A stretch of 64,000 nt of DNA from Bacillus sp. NTK034 (GCF_017303275.1 NZ_JAFKOJ010000012.1:1-64000), one strand, 5' to 3'; numbered from the stretch's first letter, positions 8,597-17,649 are shown. The notes: generated by a model not told the origin, from the letters alone. Numbers and translations: made by a program.

Positions 8597-8926
8597 TCAT
8601 ACCCCCTTTTTATTCAATACATTGCCAACAGATGAACTAACCTGTTCCCAGCGCCCAATAAATAGCTCCAGCTCCTGCTCGCCTTTTTCAGTTAATGTGT
8701 AATATTTTCGTTTAGGTCCAGCTGTTGATTTTCGCAAAGTAGCACTGATCAGTCCTTCCTTTTGCATACGCAGAAGAAGCGGATAAATGGTGCCCTCGCT
8801 CAATGAACGAAATCCATATGACTCCAATTTCGCCGCCAATTCATACCCATATATCTCCCCTTCTTTAATTATGGCTAATAAACATCCGTCCAGAATTCCT
8901 TTTAACATTTGCGTGGTATCTGACAT
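8597..8926 (-). CDS. PadR-family transcriptional regulator
   Basis: 109 residues of the short PadR subfamily 2 with C-terminal dimerisation helix. The core GCLLAIIKEGEIYGYELAAKLESYG, LSEGTIYPLLLRMQKEGLI and AGPKRKYYTLTEKGEQEL is diagnostic. The start is the ATG at 8926, preceded by GGGAGGAG. The longer frame back to a TTG at 8959 would run into the operator. Three copies of a palindromic TACCTTG-N5-CAAGRTA site lie upstream, so the gene very likely represses its own operon with the HAAS and PhnA genes. Confidence 0.92.
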   Translation of the reverse strand: MSDTTQMLKGILDGCLLAIIKEGEIYGYELAAKLESYGFRSLSEGTIYPLLLRMQKEGLISATLRKSTAGPKRKYYTLTEKGEQELELFIGRWEQVSSSVGNVLNKKGV

Positions 8927-8944
8927 TGACCTTGCTCCTCCCAC

Positions 8945-8963
8945 TACCTTGTATTGCAAGATA
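8945..8963. promoter_or_regulatory. PadR operator O1
   Basis: TACCTTG-TATTG-CAAGATA, one mismatch from a perfect 7-5-7 palindrome, 18 nt upstream of the padR-type start. Confidence 0.65.
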
Positions 8964-8979
8964 TTTATCTGCAGTTAAA

Positions 8980-8998
8980 TACCTTGCAATACAAGATA
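8980..8998. promoter_or_regulatory. PadR operator O2
   Basis: TACCTTG-CAATA-CAAGATA, the same palindrome 35 bp from O1 centre to centre. Confidence 0.65.
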
Positions 8999-9019
8999 TA
9001 CTCTTACTTTAACTCTCAC

Positions 9020-9038
9020 TTTGTTGTAATGCAAGGTA
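9020..9038. promoter_or_regulatory. PadR operator O3 (degenerate)
   Basis: TTTGTTG-TAATG-CAAGGTA keeps one full half-site and a weak one. Confidence 0.45.
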
Positions 9039-9071
9039 TTTTTGTAAAAACCAGGTAATTTATTACTCTAA

Positions 9072-9091
9072 TCAATCAAACATTTGATTGA
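9072..9091. repeat. dispersed 20-bp palindrome, copy 1 (one variant base)
   Basis: TCAATCAAACATTTGATTGA. This copy has CAT in place of the central CGT, so it is the only one that breaks the centre. It lies between the PadR operators and the ahpC promoter. Confidence 0.75.
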
Positions 9092-9146
9092 ACTATTTTT
9101 AATGCCATATCGATTGTTTTTAGCCGAAGAGGGGATAATAAGTTAA

Positions 9147-9374
9147 TGTGGGCCAGTTCCTGATCATTGGCTGCCGTTTTTAAACACATTCTCAATTATA
9201 AACTTAAATCTCATATTAGTTGAGATTGATGCAGGCAAAAAAAGGGTAATTAATAGAAGAAAGAGTTATACTGTTATTAACGAGCTCAATGCCGTTTTGA
9301 AAGTTCCATTTCGTACTGATTCCACCCAAGAAAAAGCAGAATTAAACATTGGAGTCTTATTGGGTCATTTATAG
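9147..9374 (+). pseudogene. startless 75-codon open frame, possible gene remnant
   Basis: The frame opens just after a TAA at 9144 and ends at TAG 9372-9374. It contains no ATG or GTG and only one TTG, late in the frame. The translated text (for example INRRKSYTVINELNAVLKVPF and TQEKAELNIGVLL) has an ordinary amino acid composition. No ribosome site is seen. I do not recognise a family. It may be a decayed gene or a chance frame. Confidence 0.25.
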
Positions 9375-9420
9375 TTTCCGCCCTCTAACCGAAAAGGAGC
9401 AAATTTTCACAGCTTATCCC

Positions 9421-9449
9421 TTGACAAAAAATATACCGTATATGATAAT
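9421..9449 (+). promoter_or_regulatory. ahpCF promoter (sigma-A)
   Basis: TTGACA (9421-9426) and GATAAT (9444-9449) with a 17-nt spacer, 85 nt upstream of ahpC. Confidence 0.75.
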
Positions 9450-9459
9450 TATTACCGAA

Positions 9460-9474
9460 TTAGAATTATTATTA
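9460..9474 (+). promoter_or_regulatory. PerR box of ahpCF
   Basis: TTAGAATTATTATTA matches the Bacillus PerR consensus TTATAATNATTATAA at 13 of 15 positions and lies at about the transcription start, a repressing position. A weaker overlapping match begins at 9443. Confidence 0.65.
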
Positions 9475-9533
9475 AATAGTTCGCTATTTAATTAATAATC
9501 ATATCACTCAACCATTTAAGGAGGAATTTAATC

Positions 9534-10097
9534 ATGGCATTAATCGGTTCAGAAGTACTACCATTCGCAGCAAAAGCTTACCATAACGGTGATTTCATCG
9601 ATGTTACTGAAGAAAACTTCAAAGGAAAGTGGAGCGTAGTATGCTTCTACCCAGCAGACTTCACATTCGTATGCCCTACTGAATTAGAAGACCTTCAAAA
9701 TGAATATGCAACTTTAAAAGATATGGGTGCAGAAGTTTATTCTGTATCAACTGATACTCACTTCACTCATAAAGCATGGCACGATAACTCAGAAACAATC
9801 AACAAGATTGAATACGTTATGATTGGTGATCCTAACCAAAGAATTTCCCGCAACTTCGAAGTTCTGAACGAAGAAGATGGACTGGCTGAACGCGGAACAT
9901 TCATCATCGATCCAGATGGCATCATCCAAACTGTTGAAATCAACGCTGGCGGAATTGGCCGTGACGCAAGCCAGGTTGTAAGCAAGCTTAAAGCAGCTCA
10001 ATATGTACGCAACAACCCAGGTGAAGTTTGCCCGGCTAAGTGGAAAGAAGGATCTGAAACACTTAAGCCAAGCCTTGATCTAGTAGGTAAAATCTAA
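9534..10097 (+). CDS. ahpC: alkyl hydroperoxide reductase subunit C (peroxiredoxin)
   Basis: 187 residues, the exact length of Bacillus AhpC, a typical 2-Cys peroxiredoxin of the cytosol. The peroxidatic Cys47 is in DFTFVCPTE and the resolving Cys166 in EVCPAKW near the C terminus. It reduces H2O2, organic peroxides and peroxynitrite and is recycled by AhpF, encoded 14 nt downstream. AAGGAGG lies 9 nt before the ATG. A consensus promoter overlapped by a PerR-type box upstream points to peroxide induction. Confidence 0.98.
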   Translation: MALIGSEVLPFAAKAYHNGDFIDVTEENFKGKWSVVCFYPADFTFVCPTELEDLQNEYATLKDMGAEVYSVSTDTHFTHKAWHDNSETINKIEYVMIGDPNQRISRNFEVLNEEDGLAERGTFIIDPDGIIQTVEINAGGIGRDASQVVSKLKAAQYVRNNPGEVCPAKWKEGSETLKPSLDLVGKI

Positions 10098-10111
10098 GGA
10101 GCACGATAATC

Positions 10112-11641
10112 ATGTTACTTGATGCAGATATAAAAGCACAATTAGCTCAATATCTTCAGATGATGGAGGGCGAAATCCTTCTAAAAGTCAGCGCTGGATC
10201 AGATAAAGTATCCAGCGACATGCTGGCTTTAGTAGATGAGCTAGCCAATATGTCCTCCCACATTAAAGTTGAGCGCACTGAATTACAAAGGACGCCAAGC
10301 TTTAGTGTAAATCGTCCAGGTGAGGATACTGGCATTACCTTTGCCGGCATTCCTCTTGGACATGAATTTACTTCCTTAGTGCTTGCTCTGCTTCAAGTTA
10401 GCGGAAGGGCACCTAAGGTTGATCAGAAAGTCATCGACCAGGTGAAGAAGATTGAGGGCGAATATCGTTTTGAAACTTATGTCAGCTTAAGCTGCCACAA
10501 CTGCCCTGATGTAGTACAGGCTCTTAACGTCATGAGTGTTCTTAACCCTAATATCTCACACACAATGATCGATGGTGCTGCTTACAAAGAAGAAGTAGAT
10601 GCTAAAGAAATCATGGCAGTGCCGACAGTTCATCTAAATGGCGAATCATTCGGCAGCGGCCGTATGTCCCTTGAAGAAATTCTAGCGAAAATGGGGACAG
10701 GCCCTGACGCATCAGAATTTGCAGATAAGGATCCTTATGATGTGCTTGTCATTGGCGGCGGCCCTGCGGGATCAAGCGCGGCAATCTATGCTGCACGCAA
10801 AGGAATCCGCACCGGCATCGTTGCTGAACGCTTTGGCGGCCAGGTAATGGATACTTTAGGCATCGAAAACTTTATCAGTGTGAAGCACACAGAAGGCCCT
10901 AAGCTTGTTGCAAGCCTCGAAGAACACGTGAAAGATTATGGCATCGATGTCATGAATCTGCAGCGTGCAAAGAGCCTTGAAAAGAAGGACCTTGTTGAAA
11001 TCGAACTTGAAAACGGTGCTGTACTGAAAAGTAAATCAGTCATCCTTTCAACTGGTGCACGCTGGAGAAATGTCAACGTGCCAGGTGAAGCAGAGTTCAA
11101 AAACAAAGGGGTTGCTTACTGCCCTCACTGTGATGGCCCATTATTTGAAGGCAAAGACGTAGCTGTTATCGGCGGAGGCAACTCCGGTGTTGAAGCAGCC
11201 ATTGACCTTGCAGGGATTGTTAACCATGTAACGGTTATCGAATTCAATCCTGAATTGAAAGCAGATGCCGTTCTGCAGGAACGTCTGAATAGCCTTCCAA
11301 ACGTAACGGTTGTCACAAATGCTCAGACAACTGAAATTACCGGAACTGACAAAGTAAACGGTATTTCATATATGGATCGTGAGACAGAAAAACAGCACCA
11401 TGTTGAACTGCAAGGTGTATTTGTCCAAATCGGCCTGGTTCCTAACACAGATTGGTTAGGCGACCAGATCGAGCGTACCCGCTTCGGCGAAATCGTTGTG
11501 GACAAGCGCGGTGCCACAAACATCCCTGGTGTATTTGCTGCAGGAGACTGTACAGACAGTGCCTACAAGCAAATCATTATCTCCATGGGATCCGGTGCTA
11601 CTGCAGCTCTTGGTGCGTTTGACTACTTGATCCGCAATTAA
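10112..11641 (+). CDS. ahpF: alkyl hydroperoxide reductase subunit F (NADH:disulfide flavoprotein)
   Basis: 509 residues. An N-terminal tandem thioredoxin-like domain has the active CxxC at Cys128/Cys131 (SCHNCPDV). The thioredoxin-reductase-like part has the FAD site [12 protein letters not shown], the redox CPHC pair in AYCPHCDGP, the NAD site [11 protein letters not shown] and the terminal FAD motif [10 protein letters not shown]. Electrons pass from NADH through FAD and two disulfides to AhpC. It is co-transcribed with ahpC, with GGAGC before the ATG and a strong terminator downstream. Confidence 0.97.
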   Translation: MLLDADIKAQLAQYLQMMEGEILLKVSAGSDKVSSDMLALVDELANMSSHIKVERTELQRTPSFSVNRPGEDTGITFAGIPLGHEFTSLVLALLQVSGRAPKVDQKVIDQVKKIEGEYRFETYVSLSCHNCPDVVQALNVMSVLNPNISHTMIDGAAYKEEVDAKEIMAVPTVHLNGESFGSGRMSLEEILAKMGTGPDASEFADKDPYDVLVIGGGPAGSSAAIYAARKGIRTGIVAERFGGQVMDTLGIENFISVKHTEGPKLVASLEEHVKDYGIDVMNLQRAKSLEKKDLVEIELENGAVLKSKSVILSTGARWRNVNVPGEAEFKNKGVAYCPHCDGPLFEGKDVAVIGGGNSGVEAAIDLAGIVNHVTVIEFNPELKADAVLQERLNSLPNVTVVTNAQTTEITGTDKVNGISYMDRETEKQHHVELQGVFVQIGLVPNTDWLGDQIERTRFGEIVVDKRGATNIPGVFAAGDCTDSAYKQIIISMGSGATAALGAFDYLIRN

Positions 11642-11649
11642 TTTTCAAC

Positions 11650-11688
11650 CTTACCGCTTACTGCATTTGGCAGGAGCGGTTTTTTTAT
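11650..11688 (+). terminator. ahpCF terminator
   Basis: ACCGCT and AGCGGT arms (11653-11680) followed by TTTTTTTATTT. Confidence 0.8.
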
Positions 11689-11733
11689 TTCGTTATTTAC
11701 TCTTAATTATTGTATTGAACACCAGGAGACATT

Positions 11734-11833
11734 TGTTCGGACTCATTCTTTCTTAGTTCTCCTTCCCCTGTCCGAATGAGCACTGTTCGGACTCACTGCC
11801 TCGGTTTTCTCCTACTCCTGTCTGAATGAACAC
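11734..11833. repeat. two-copy 50-bp tandem repeat
   Basis: Units 11734-11783 and 11784-11833 both run from TGTTCGGACTCA to GAATGARCAC with exactly 50-bp spacing. The middle is C/T-rich and more diverged. It lies just after the ahpF terminator. Confidence 0.75.
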
Positions 11834-11870
11834 CACTAAGTTGAAAAGCACTGCCTATAACCACTTCCAC

Positions 11871-11900
11871 CTATTTCAATCAAACGTTTGATTGAAATAG
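11871..11900. repeat. dispersed palindrome, copy 2 (30-bp perfect form)
   Basis: The 20-bp core TCAATCAAACGTTTGATTGA (11876-11895) is extended by CTATT and AATAG to a perfect 30-bp palindrome. It sits between the convergent ahpF and DUF3298 genes. Confidence 0.9.
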
Positions 11901-12007
11901 AAAAAGAGCACAGATATAGCCTGTGCCCCTTCATTCTTATCAGTGTACCAATAAGCCTTCTTAATATTTCTTCTCAAGTGTTGGCCAAAGTATTTACCTT
12001 TCTACAG

Positions 12008-12045
12008 CAAAAAAGGAATGCCTCCTTAAAGCAGCATTCCTTTTG
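12008..12045 (-). terminator. terminator of the DUF3298 gene
   Basis: AAAAGGAATGC and GCATTCCTTTT arms around a 12-nt loop, immediately after the stop codon. Confidence 0.8.
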
Positions 12046-12048
12046 ACT

Positions 12049-12666
12049 TTAATTCACCGCCATCCTCCCCAGCGGACCATTTTCTTCAATAATATTCTGC
12101 AAATCATAAATGGAAATCGGAAACATAGGGAATCCATAGGCATATGGCGTTATTTCATAGAGCTGGAAATAGATGATCAGTGCTTTGTCTGCTATATAAA
12201 AGTCCTGGTCAGGCCTGATGGCTTTAAAGTCTACAAGCAGCGGAATGTCACGCTGTTTAATTTGAATTGAGATCAGCTCAGACAGGCGTTTTACATAATC
12301 ACTGCCCGGCTTAAATAAATCCTTTAAGGAAACCTGCTTCCCTTTTTGCAGATCAAACGTCAAAGATTTTATAACTGTCATACCATGTGCCGCATGATAA
12401 TGATACACGTAATTGGATAAAGACAAGCTCAGGACGTCTCGCTGATTATTTTTAATCTCATAGTATCCATACAAATCAACCACGGTTGTATCCATATTGC
12501 CTGTTTGCTCATTAATGAGCTGCTGGTTTTCACGAACAATAGCACTGTTGATAACATGCTGAAGCTGCTTATTTTGCATTCTTGTTACACGGGGATAATA
12601 AACGACTTTAGTCGGCCCGGTGCTGATTGTCATCGTTTTGATGCCTACCGGAAAGTTGATTGCCAC
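12049..12666 (-). CDS. DUF4163/DUF3298 domain protein (RsiV ectodomain-like)
   Basis: 205 residues. The N-terminal half (about 20-100, with YYPRVTRMQNKQLQHVIN and LSLSNYVYHYHAAHGMTV) fits DUF4163, and the C-terminal half (FDLQKGKQVSLKDLFKPGSDYVKRLSELI, PYAYGFPMFPISIYDL) fits DUF3298. This pair forms the lysozyme-sensing ectodomain of the anti-sigma factor RsiV, but here neither a signal peptide nor a membrane helix is present, so the protein appears cytosolic. A GTG start follows AAGGATGG by a short gap. It is monocistronic and its function is unknown. Confidence 0.82.
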   Translation of the reverse strand: MAINFPVGIKTMTISTGPTKVVYYPRVTRMQNKQLQHVINSAIVRENQQLINEQTGNMDTTVVDLYGYYEIKNNQRDVLSLSLSNYVYHYHAAHGMTVIKSLTFDLQKGKQVSLKDLFKPGSDYVKRLSELISIQIKQRDIPLLVDFKAIRPDQDFYIADKALIIYFQLYEITPYAYGFPMFPISIYDLQNIIEENGPLGRMAVN

Positions 12667-12793
12667 GGCTATCCATCCTTTTTGGTTTTTTAAAACATCC
12701 TATTCATCGGATAGGCGCTAAGGTGCATAACAGGTAATGGAAGTTTCAATGTTATATAATGAAATCGATATATAAGAGACAGGAGCACATAAA

Positions 12794-14527
12794 ATGGATA
12801 AAAAGCAAAAAAGCCTTAAACCATTCATTTCACTCATACTATCAACAAAAATTCCAAAGACTGCCCTCATCATTGGTTTAACAGCCAGCATTTTAACCAC
12901 CTTGACTGGCCTTCTCGTACCGTTGCTGACCAAAAATCTGGTGGATGGTTTTTCTGTTGAATCTTTAAGCGTTCCGCTCATAATCGGAATTGGGGCAGCC
13001 TTTATTGTCCAGGCCATCATCAGCGGAATCTCCATCTACCTGCTCAGCTATGTCGGCCAAAAAGTGGTGGCACGCCTTCGGGACCGGATGTGGATGAAGC
13101 TCATAAGGCTGCCGGTCAGTTACTTCGATAAGCAATCCAGCGGCCAGACTGTCAGCCGTGTAGTTAATGATACTAGCATAGTCAGGGAGCTGATTACCAA
13201 TCACTTCCCGCAATTTATCACCGGGATTATCAGTATTATCGGTGCAATTATTATCCTGCTTGTGATGGACTGGAAAATGACACTGCTGATGCTCACTTCA
13301 GTTCCTATTACACTGGCAATTATGATTCCACTTGGCCGAAAGATGGCAAAAATATCTCGGGGCCTTCAAGATGAAACTGCCATCTTTACCGGAAACATTA
13401 CCCAAACACTCGGTGAAATTCGCTTAATGAAGTCTTCTACTGCAGAACAAAATGAAGAAGAAAAAGGATTGGATGGCATCGACAAACTTCTTGGATACGG
13501 TTTGCGGGAAGCCCGCATTTTTGCGATGATTGGCCCGACTATGTACCTGATCATGATGGTTGTTATCGTCATGATCATCGCCTATGGAGGCATGCGTGTG
13601 GCCAGCGGAACGATGTCAACGGGTTCTCTTGTAGCCTTTTTGCTGTACTTATTCCAGATTATTATGCCAATCACCTCATTTGCGATGTTTTTTACTCAGC
13701 TGCAAAAGGCAAAAGGCGCCACAGAACGGATCATAGAAATTTTGGAGGAGCCGTTAGAAGATGGCCAAGACGGCATCGAAATGGATATCAGCAGCAAGCC
13801 GATTTTAATCGATAACGTCTCATTCTCCTATAGCGCAGAAGAGAGTGTTCTGGAAAATATCTCACTGGAAGCCCAGCCGGGTCAGATGATTGCACTGGCA
13901 GGTCCAAGCGGAAGCGGAAAAACCACCCTGTTTGGTTTGCTTGAACGATTTTACGAGCCAACGGATGGAGAAATTAAAATTGGCGATACACCCATCCAGG
14001 AGATATCCCTTAAATCCTGGCGCAGCCAAATTGGCTATGTTTCACAGGAAAGTGCCATGATGGCAGGTACAATCCGTGAGAATTTATGCTATGGGCTGGA
14101 AAATTCCAAAAGCATCACAGATGAGGAATTATGGGAAGTTGCGAAAATGGCATACGCCGATCAATTCATTGCCGATTTTCCAAAGGGGCTTGATACTGAA
14201 GTTGGTGAGCGGGGTGTGAAGCTTTCCGGAGGACAAAGGCAGCGTATTGCTATAGCGCGGGCATTCCTGCGCGACCCTAAAATATTGATGATGGACGAAG
14301 CTACCGCCAGCCTGGACAGCCAATCTGAAGGCATCGTCCAGCAGGCACTTACCCGCCTAATGGAAGGCCGGACAACTTTCGTCATCGCCCACCGCCTTTC
14401 CACAATTGTCGACGCAGACCGGATTGTTTTCATCGAAAAAGGTCATGTCACAGGCATCGGCACACATTCCGAATTGACACAATCACATGATCTATATCGT
14501 GAATTTGCCGAGCAGCAGCTTGCATAA
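12794..14527 (+). CDS. bmrA: BmrA-type multidrug ABC exporter (fused permease-ATPase)
   Basis: 577 residues: six membrane helices (about 25-310), then an ATPase. Walker A is GPSGSGKTT near residue 372, signature LSGGQRQR, Walker B ILMMDEAT and the H-loop IAHRLS. Long stretches, such as PVSYFD, GQTVSRVVNDT, YGLREARIF and the ending YREFAEQQL, match B. subtilis BmrA (YvcC) closely. It works as a homodimer exporting hydrophobic drugs. Monocistronic: AGGAGC lies before the ATG and a terminator directly follows. Confidence 0.95.
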   Translation: MDKKQKSLKPFISLILSTKIPKTALIIGLTASILTTLTGLLVPLLTKNLVDGFSVESLSVPLIIGIGAAFIVQAIISGISIYLLSYVGQKVVARLRDRMWMKLIRLPVSYFDKQSSGQTVSRVVNDTSIVRELITNHFPQFITGIISIIGAIIILLVMDWKMTLLMLTSVPITLAIMIPLGRKMAKISRGLQDETAIFTGNITQTLGEIRLMKSSTAEQNEEEKGLDGIDKLLGYGLREARIFAMIGPTMYLIMMVVIVMIIAYGGMRVASGTMSTGSLVAFLLYLFQIIMPITSFAMFFTQLQKAKGATERIIEILEEPLEDGQDGIEMDISSKPILIDNVSFSYSAEESVLENISLEAQPGQMIALAGPSGSGKTTLFGLLERFYEPTDGEIKIGDTPIQEISLKSWRSQIGYVSQESAMMAGTIRENLCYGLENSKSITDEELWEVAKMAYADQFIADFPKGLDTEVGERGVKLSGGQRQRIAIARAFLRDPKILMMDEATASLDSQSEGIVQQALTRLMEGRTTFVIAHRLSTIVDADRIVFIEKGHVTGIGTHSELTQSHDLYREFAEQQLA

Positions 14528-14531
14528 GATG

Positions 14532-14562
14532 TGGCCAGTCTATCAAAGACTGGCCTTTTTAC
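14532..14562 (+). terminator. bmrA terminator
   Basis: GGCCAGTCT and AGACTGGCC stem followed by TTTTTA. Confidence 0.85.
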
Positions 14563-14705
14563 TGCAAATCTTGATTCTGACCCTATTAAAACCGAAATCT
14601 TATGATAAAATGTGACAAATTATCCATATAAACAAGAAGATGAATTCCTTATAATGGAATTAAGATCTCAGTTAGTCATGCCAATCCAAAAGGAGGCTAA
14701 AGACT

Positions 14706-14924
14706 ATGTCAACAGATCACACACTTAACATGCTTGAAACCTTGAAATATTATTGTGACTCTCAAATCACTCAGACCTTTTCAAATGACAAACAGCAGGT
14801 TTTATCAGTCTGTTATTTGAAAAACAATCATTCTTTTGAAATTACCTACACAGAAACGAATATAAAGAAAAATTTCCGCCACATTGAGTCAGCGGCAGAA
14901 GCAATCGAAAAAGCTTTAAGGTGA
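14706..14924 (+). CDS. small conserved protein, tentatively DUF1797/YkuJ-like
   Basis: 72 residues with an optimal AAAGGAGG site 8 nt before the ATG. The pattern of an N-terminal helix, then beta strands QVLSVCYLKNNHSFEITYTE and a terminal helix SAAEAIEKAL, resembles the YkuJ (DUF1797) fold in length and order, but the similarity is weak. Cytosolic. The terminator stem overlaps the last codons. Function unknown. Confidence 0.65.
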   Translation: MSTDHTLNMLETLKYYCDSQITQTFSNDKQQVLSVCYLKNNHSFEITYTETNIKKNFRHIESAAEAIEKALR

Positions 14925-14938
14925 TTAAAGCTTTTTTG
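14906..14938 (+). terminator. terminator overlapping the 3' end of the 72-aa gene
   Basis: AAAAGCTTTA and TAAAGCTTTTTT; the stop codon lies in the loop. Confidence 0.8.
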
Positions 14939-15021
14939 ATTGTTCTCTTCCATGTAATTTTCGAGATGCAGGATACTACTCCCTGCACCTTTTCATTTAA
15001 GGGGAAATCGTACTGCAGCCT

Positions 15022-15047
15022 AAATCAATCAAACGTTTGATTGATTT
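15022..15047. repeat. dispersed palindrome, copy 3 (26-bp perfect form)
   Basis: AAATCAATCAAAC and GTTTGATTGATTT form a perfect 26-bp palindrome with the common 20-bp core at 15025-15044, about 80 bp upstream of the damaged permease pair. Confidence 0.9.
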
Positions 15048-15126
15048 TTTACTGCCTGTTATAAGGCATTCTCTGCCTGAGGAACTCTCATAATTTCCTT
15101 ACATAAAATGGGGCCTGGCAGGAATC

Positions 15127-16080
15127 GTGCTGGTGCTTATCGGGCTGCTTGCATCGATTGGGCTGGGCGCAATCTGGATTCCCCCTTCTGTGGTTTGGGA
15201 GTCATTTGTCTCCTTTCAGGGAGGCCAAATTGAACATCAGCTTATCAGAGAAGTCAGGCTTCCCCGGGCGCTGGCCGGGGCACTTATTGGCGCAGCACTG
15301 GCTGTAGCCGGCACCATTATGCAGGGAATTACACGCAACCCGCTGGCAGATCCCTCCATAATCGGCATTACACATGGAGCGGGCCTGGCCATCGCAATTG
15401 CACTTGCCTTTCTTTCCGGCGGATCATACTGGGTTCTGCTCATCTGGTCATTTGCAGGTTCCGCTGCTGGAGCCTTGCTTGTATTATCTTTCTCCATGCT
15501 TTCAAAAGAGCGGATCTCACCTGTCACTTTGACACTGGCAGGCGCAGCATTAAGCACCCTGTTCAGCGCTCTTTCAACCGGCATCGCCCTTTACTTTCAA
15601 ACTGCACAGGACCTGAGCTTCTGGTTTGCGGGAGGTCTTTCAGGTACACAATGGCGCCATGTGTATATATTGCTTCCCTCCGTTTTTTTAGGCTTGCTTC
15701 TATCCCTTTGGATCAGCCGCTCCCTGACAATCCTGGCCCTGGGAGAAGAAGTGGCTGCAGGGCTTGGGCAATCTCATCAGAAGGTCCGCTGGATCGGGCT
15801 TGCAGCGGTTATACTATTATCGGGCGCGGCCGTTTCCATTGCAGGAGCTATAGGCTTTATCGGACTGGTGGTTCCCCATATGGTCAGGCTTTTGATTGGA
15901 TCTGACTACCGCTGGCTCATCCCGCTTAGTGCTATTGCAGGTGCCCTGCTTCTTGTATTGGCAGATATTGGGACACGGATGATCAACCCGCCGTTTGAGA
16001 CTCCCGTCAGTGCTGTTACTGCACTAATCGGAGTTCCATTTTTCTTATATTTGTCCAGAAGAAAAAGGGGGTATATGTAA
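15127..16080 (+). CDS. FecCD-family iron-siderophore permease, N terminus probably damaged
   Basis: 317 residues with eight to nine helices and clear FecCD marks: REVRLPRALAGALIGAALAVAGTIMQGITRNPLADP, the ATPase-coupling loop with GEEVAAGLGQ, and FIGLVVPHMVRLLIGSDYR. Family members are usually about 335 residues. The open frame continues upstream as FPYIKWGLAGIV to a TAA at 15091 without an ATG, so the normal start is missing. The GTG at 15127 has AGGA only 3 nt away. The next gene overlaps by contact and is frameshifted. No binding protein, ATPase or Fur box is adjacent. A decaying second copy of the intact system at 22-24 kb is likely. Confidence 0.75.
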   Translation: MLVLIGLLASIGLGAIWIPPSVVWESFVSFQGGQIEHQLIREVRLPRALAGALIGAALAVAGTIMQGITRNPLADPSIIGITHGAGLAIAIALAFLSGGSYWVLLIWSFAGSAAGALLVLSFSMLSKERISPVTLTLAGAALSTLFSALSTGIALYFQTAQDLSFWFAGGLSGTQWRHVYILLPSVFLGLLLSLWISRSLTILALGEEVAAGLGQSHQKVRWIGLAAVILLSGAAVSIAGAIGFIGLVVPHMVRLLIGSDYRWLIPLSAIAGALLLVLADIGTRMINPPFETPVSAVTALIGVPFFLYLSRRKRGYM

Positions 16081-17111
16081 ATGGATTGGAAACAGGCTTT
16101 ACTCCAATCGAGGGGCTGGATGGCAGCCTTTATATTCCTTATCCTTGTTACCTTTGTGCTAAGTCTCTCAACTGGAGTGATGCCAGTGGGAATGAATGAA
16201 ATTTTGGCTGTTCTTTCAGGCAGCGGTACTCCGAAGCAGGAGCTGGTGCTGCTTCAGCTGAGATTGCCAAGAATGATCATTGCCCTTCTAATCGGAGCAG
16301 GTCTTGCTCTTTCCGGCAGCATCCTCCAGGGGCTATCCCGGAATTCCCTGGCTGACCCCGGTATTCTTGGCATTAATGCCGGTGCGGGATTAGCAGTCGT
16401 TCTCTCAATCTACCTGTTCGGGCATCGGGCGGAAGCATTCTGGCTAAGCCGTTCTTCCTTCCCGTATTTGCTTTCGCTGGAGCACTTGCCATTTCAGCAC
16501 TGATCTACCGATTTTCGTGGAAAGGCGGTATAGACCCGGAACGGCTTCTCCTCGTTGGCCTTGGATTTAATGCACTATGCGGTGCCTTGCTTCTGATCCT
16601 GCAGCTGAAAATGGATCCAAAGGATTTTCAGCAGGCAGCTATTTGGCTGACTGGCAGCATCTGGGGTATTCAATGGCCCTATGTATGGGCACTCCTTCCC
16701 TGGATTCTTGTTCTGATGCCAGTCGCCTTTATAAAGGCAAGAACAATGAATATCCTTCAATTCAAACAGGAAGTTTCTGTTGCACTCGGCTTAAAAGTCG
16801 AATCAGAACGCCGGCTGCTTCTCTGTCTTTCAGCGGCTCTTGCCGGAGCATGTGTAGCAGCTGGCGGCGGAATTGCTTTCATTGGACTCCTGGCGCCACA
16901 TCTGGCACGCCGCCTTTGCGGCCCCAACTACTTCAGCAATTTGCCTTTATCTGCATTAATAGGGGCGGCGCTTGTTCTCATTGCAGATATGATAGGGAAA
17001 AATCTCCTTGCACCTGCTGATATTCCAGTTGGAATCGTCATCTCAGTCATTGGAGCTCCCTATCTGATTTTCATGCTTCTCACCCGGAAAGGCACAGGAC
17101 TGAAAGCTTAA
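16081..17111 (+). pseudogene. FecCD-family permease broken by a frameshift
   Basis: Frame 1 (16081-16503) encodes the first 120 or so residues well, including LRLPRMIIALLIGAGLALSGSILQGLSRNSLADPGILGINAGAG, then nonsense to a TGA. From about 16450 the next frame continues the family text: FFLPVFAFAGALAISALIYRFSW, then GSIWGIQWPYVWALLPW and FIGLLAPHLARRLCGPNYF, through to 17111. Only a single-base change near 16442-16465 is needed to rejoin them. It is either a real mutation or a sequencing error; the weak start of its partner favours decay. Full-length product would be about 342 residues. Confidence 0.85.
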
Positions 17112-17127
17112 TAGATAGCAATCACAT

Positions 17128-17167
17128 AAAAAATGCCCATTCAAAAATCCCTTTATGAATGGGCATT
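17128..17167. terminator. bidirectional terminator between the permease remnant and hmoA
   Basis: AAATGCCCATTCA and TGAATGGGCATT form a long perfect stem. Confidence 0.85.
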
Positions 17168-17172
17168 GCAAC

Positions 17173-17508
17173 TTATTTAATTTCTGCTAGCTCACGGTAT
17201 TGCTTCCGGCCCAATGAATGATAGACATCCTGACGGCTATCAATAATATATTCCGGCTTCGGCTTGCCGCGGTTTGCCTTGTGCCCGGCAATATGTACAT
17301 CACTTGTTTCCCACGCCTTCCAGGCTTCTTCCGATTCCCAGCGAATCATGACTGCCACTTCTTCATCCCCGCTGCGCTGTTTCTTCTTTAAAACATTCAA
17401 ATCAATGAATCCAGGCTGCTCTTCGATTATTCCTTCCCCTGCAAAGCGCTCGACTAAATTATTGGAATGGCCTTCTTTCACCGTAATCGCTTTTAATTGA
17501 ATAAACAT
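17173..17508 (-). CDS. hmoA: heme-degrading monooxygenase HmoA (IsdG family)
   Basis: 111 residues, a ferredoxin-like ABM-fold dimer that cleaves heme to release iron. The central text VAVMIRWESEEAWKAW, SDVHIAGHKANRGKPKPEYI matches B. subtilis HmoA closely, including the heme-proximal His in the HIAGH segment. Cytosolic. A Fur-type box lies 39-57 nt upstream of the ATG, as expected for an iron-starvation gene. The divergent gene is an MFS exporter that shares this box. Confidence 0.9.
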   Translation of the reverse strand: MFIQLKAITVKEGHSNNLVERFAGEGIIEEQPGFIDLNVLKKKQRSGDEEVAVMIRWESEEAWKAWETSDVHIAGHKANRGKPKPEYIIDSRQDVYHSLGRKQYRELAEIK

Positions 17509-17546
17509 ACCTGTTCCTCCCCTGCTTCTTTTCTGTTATTATAATT

Positions 17547-17565
17547 GATAACGATTTTCATTTTC
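17547..17565. promoter_or_regulatory. Fur box between hmoA and the MFS gene
   Basis: GATAACGATTTTCATTTTC matches the 19-bp Fur consensus GATAATGATTATCATTATC at 16 of 19 positions. It is placed to control both divergent genes. Confidence 0.75.
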
Positions 17566-17649
17566 AACTATTTTAAAAAATAGATTCATTATTTTATTAA
17601 TTTATAGTATGTTTAGATTATCGAACTAATCAGAAAATGAGGCTCAATT

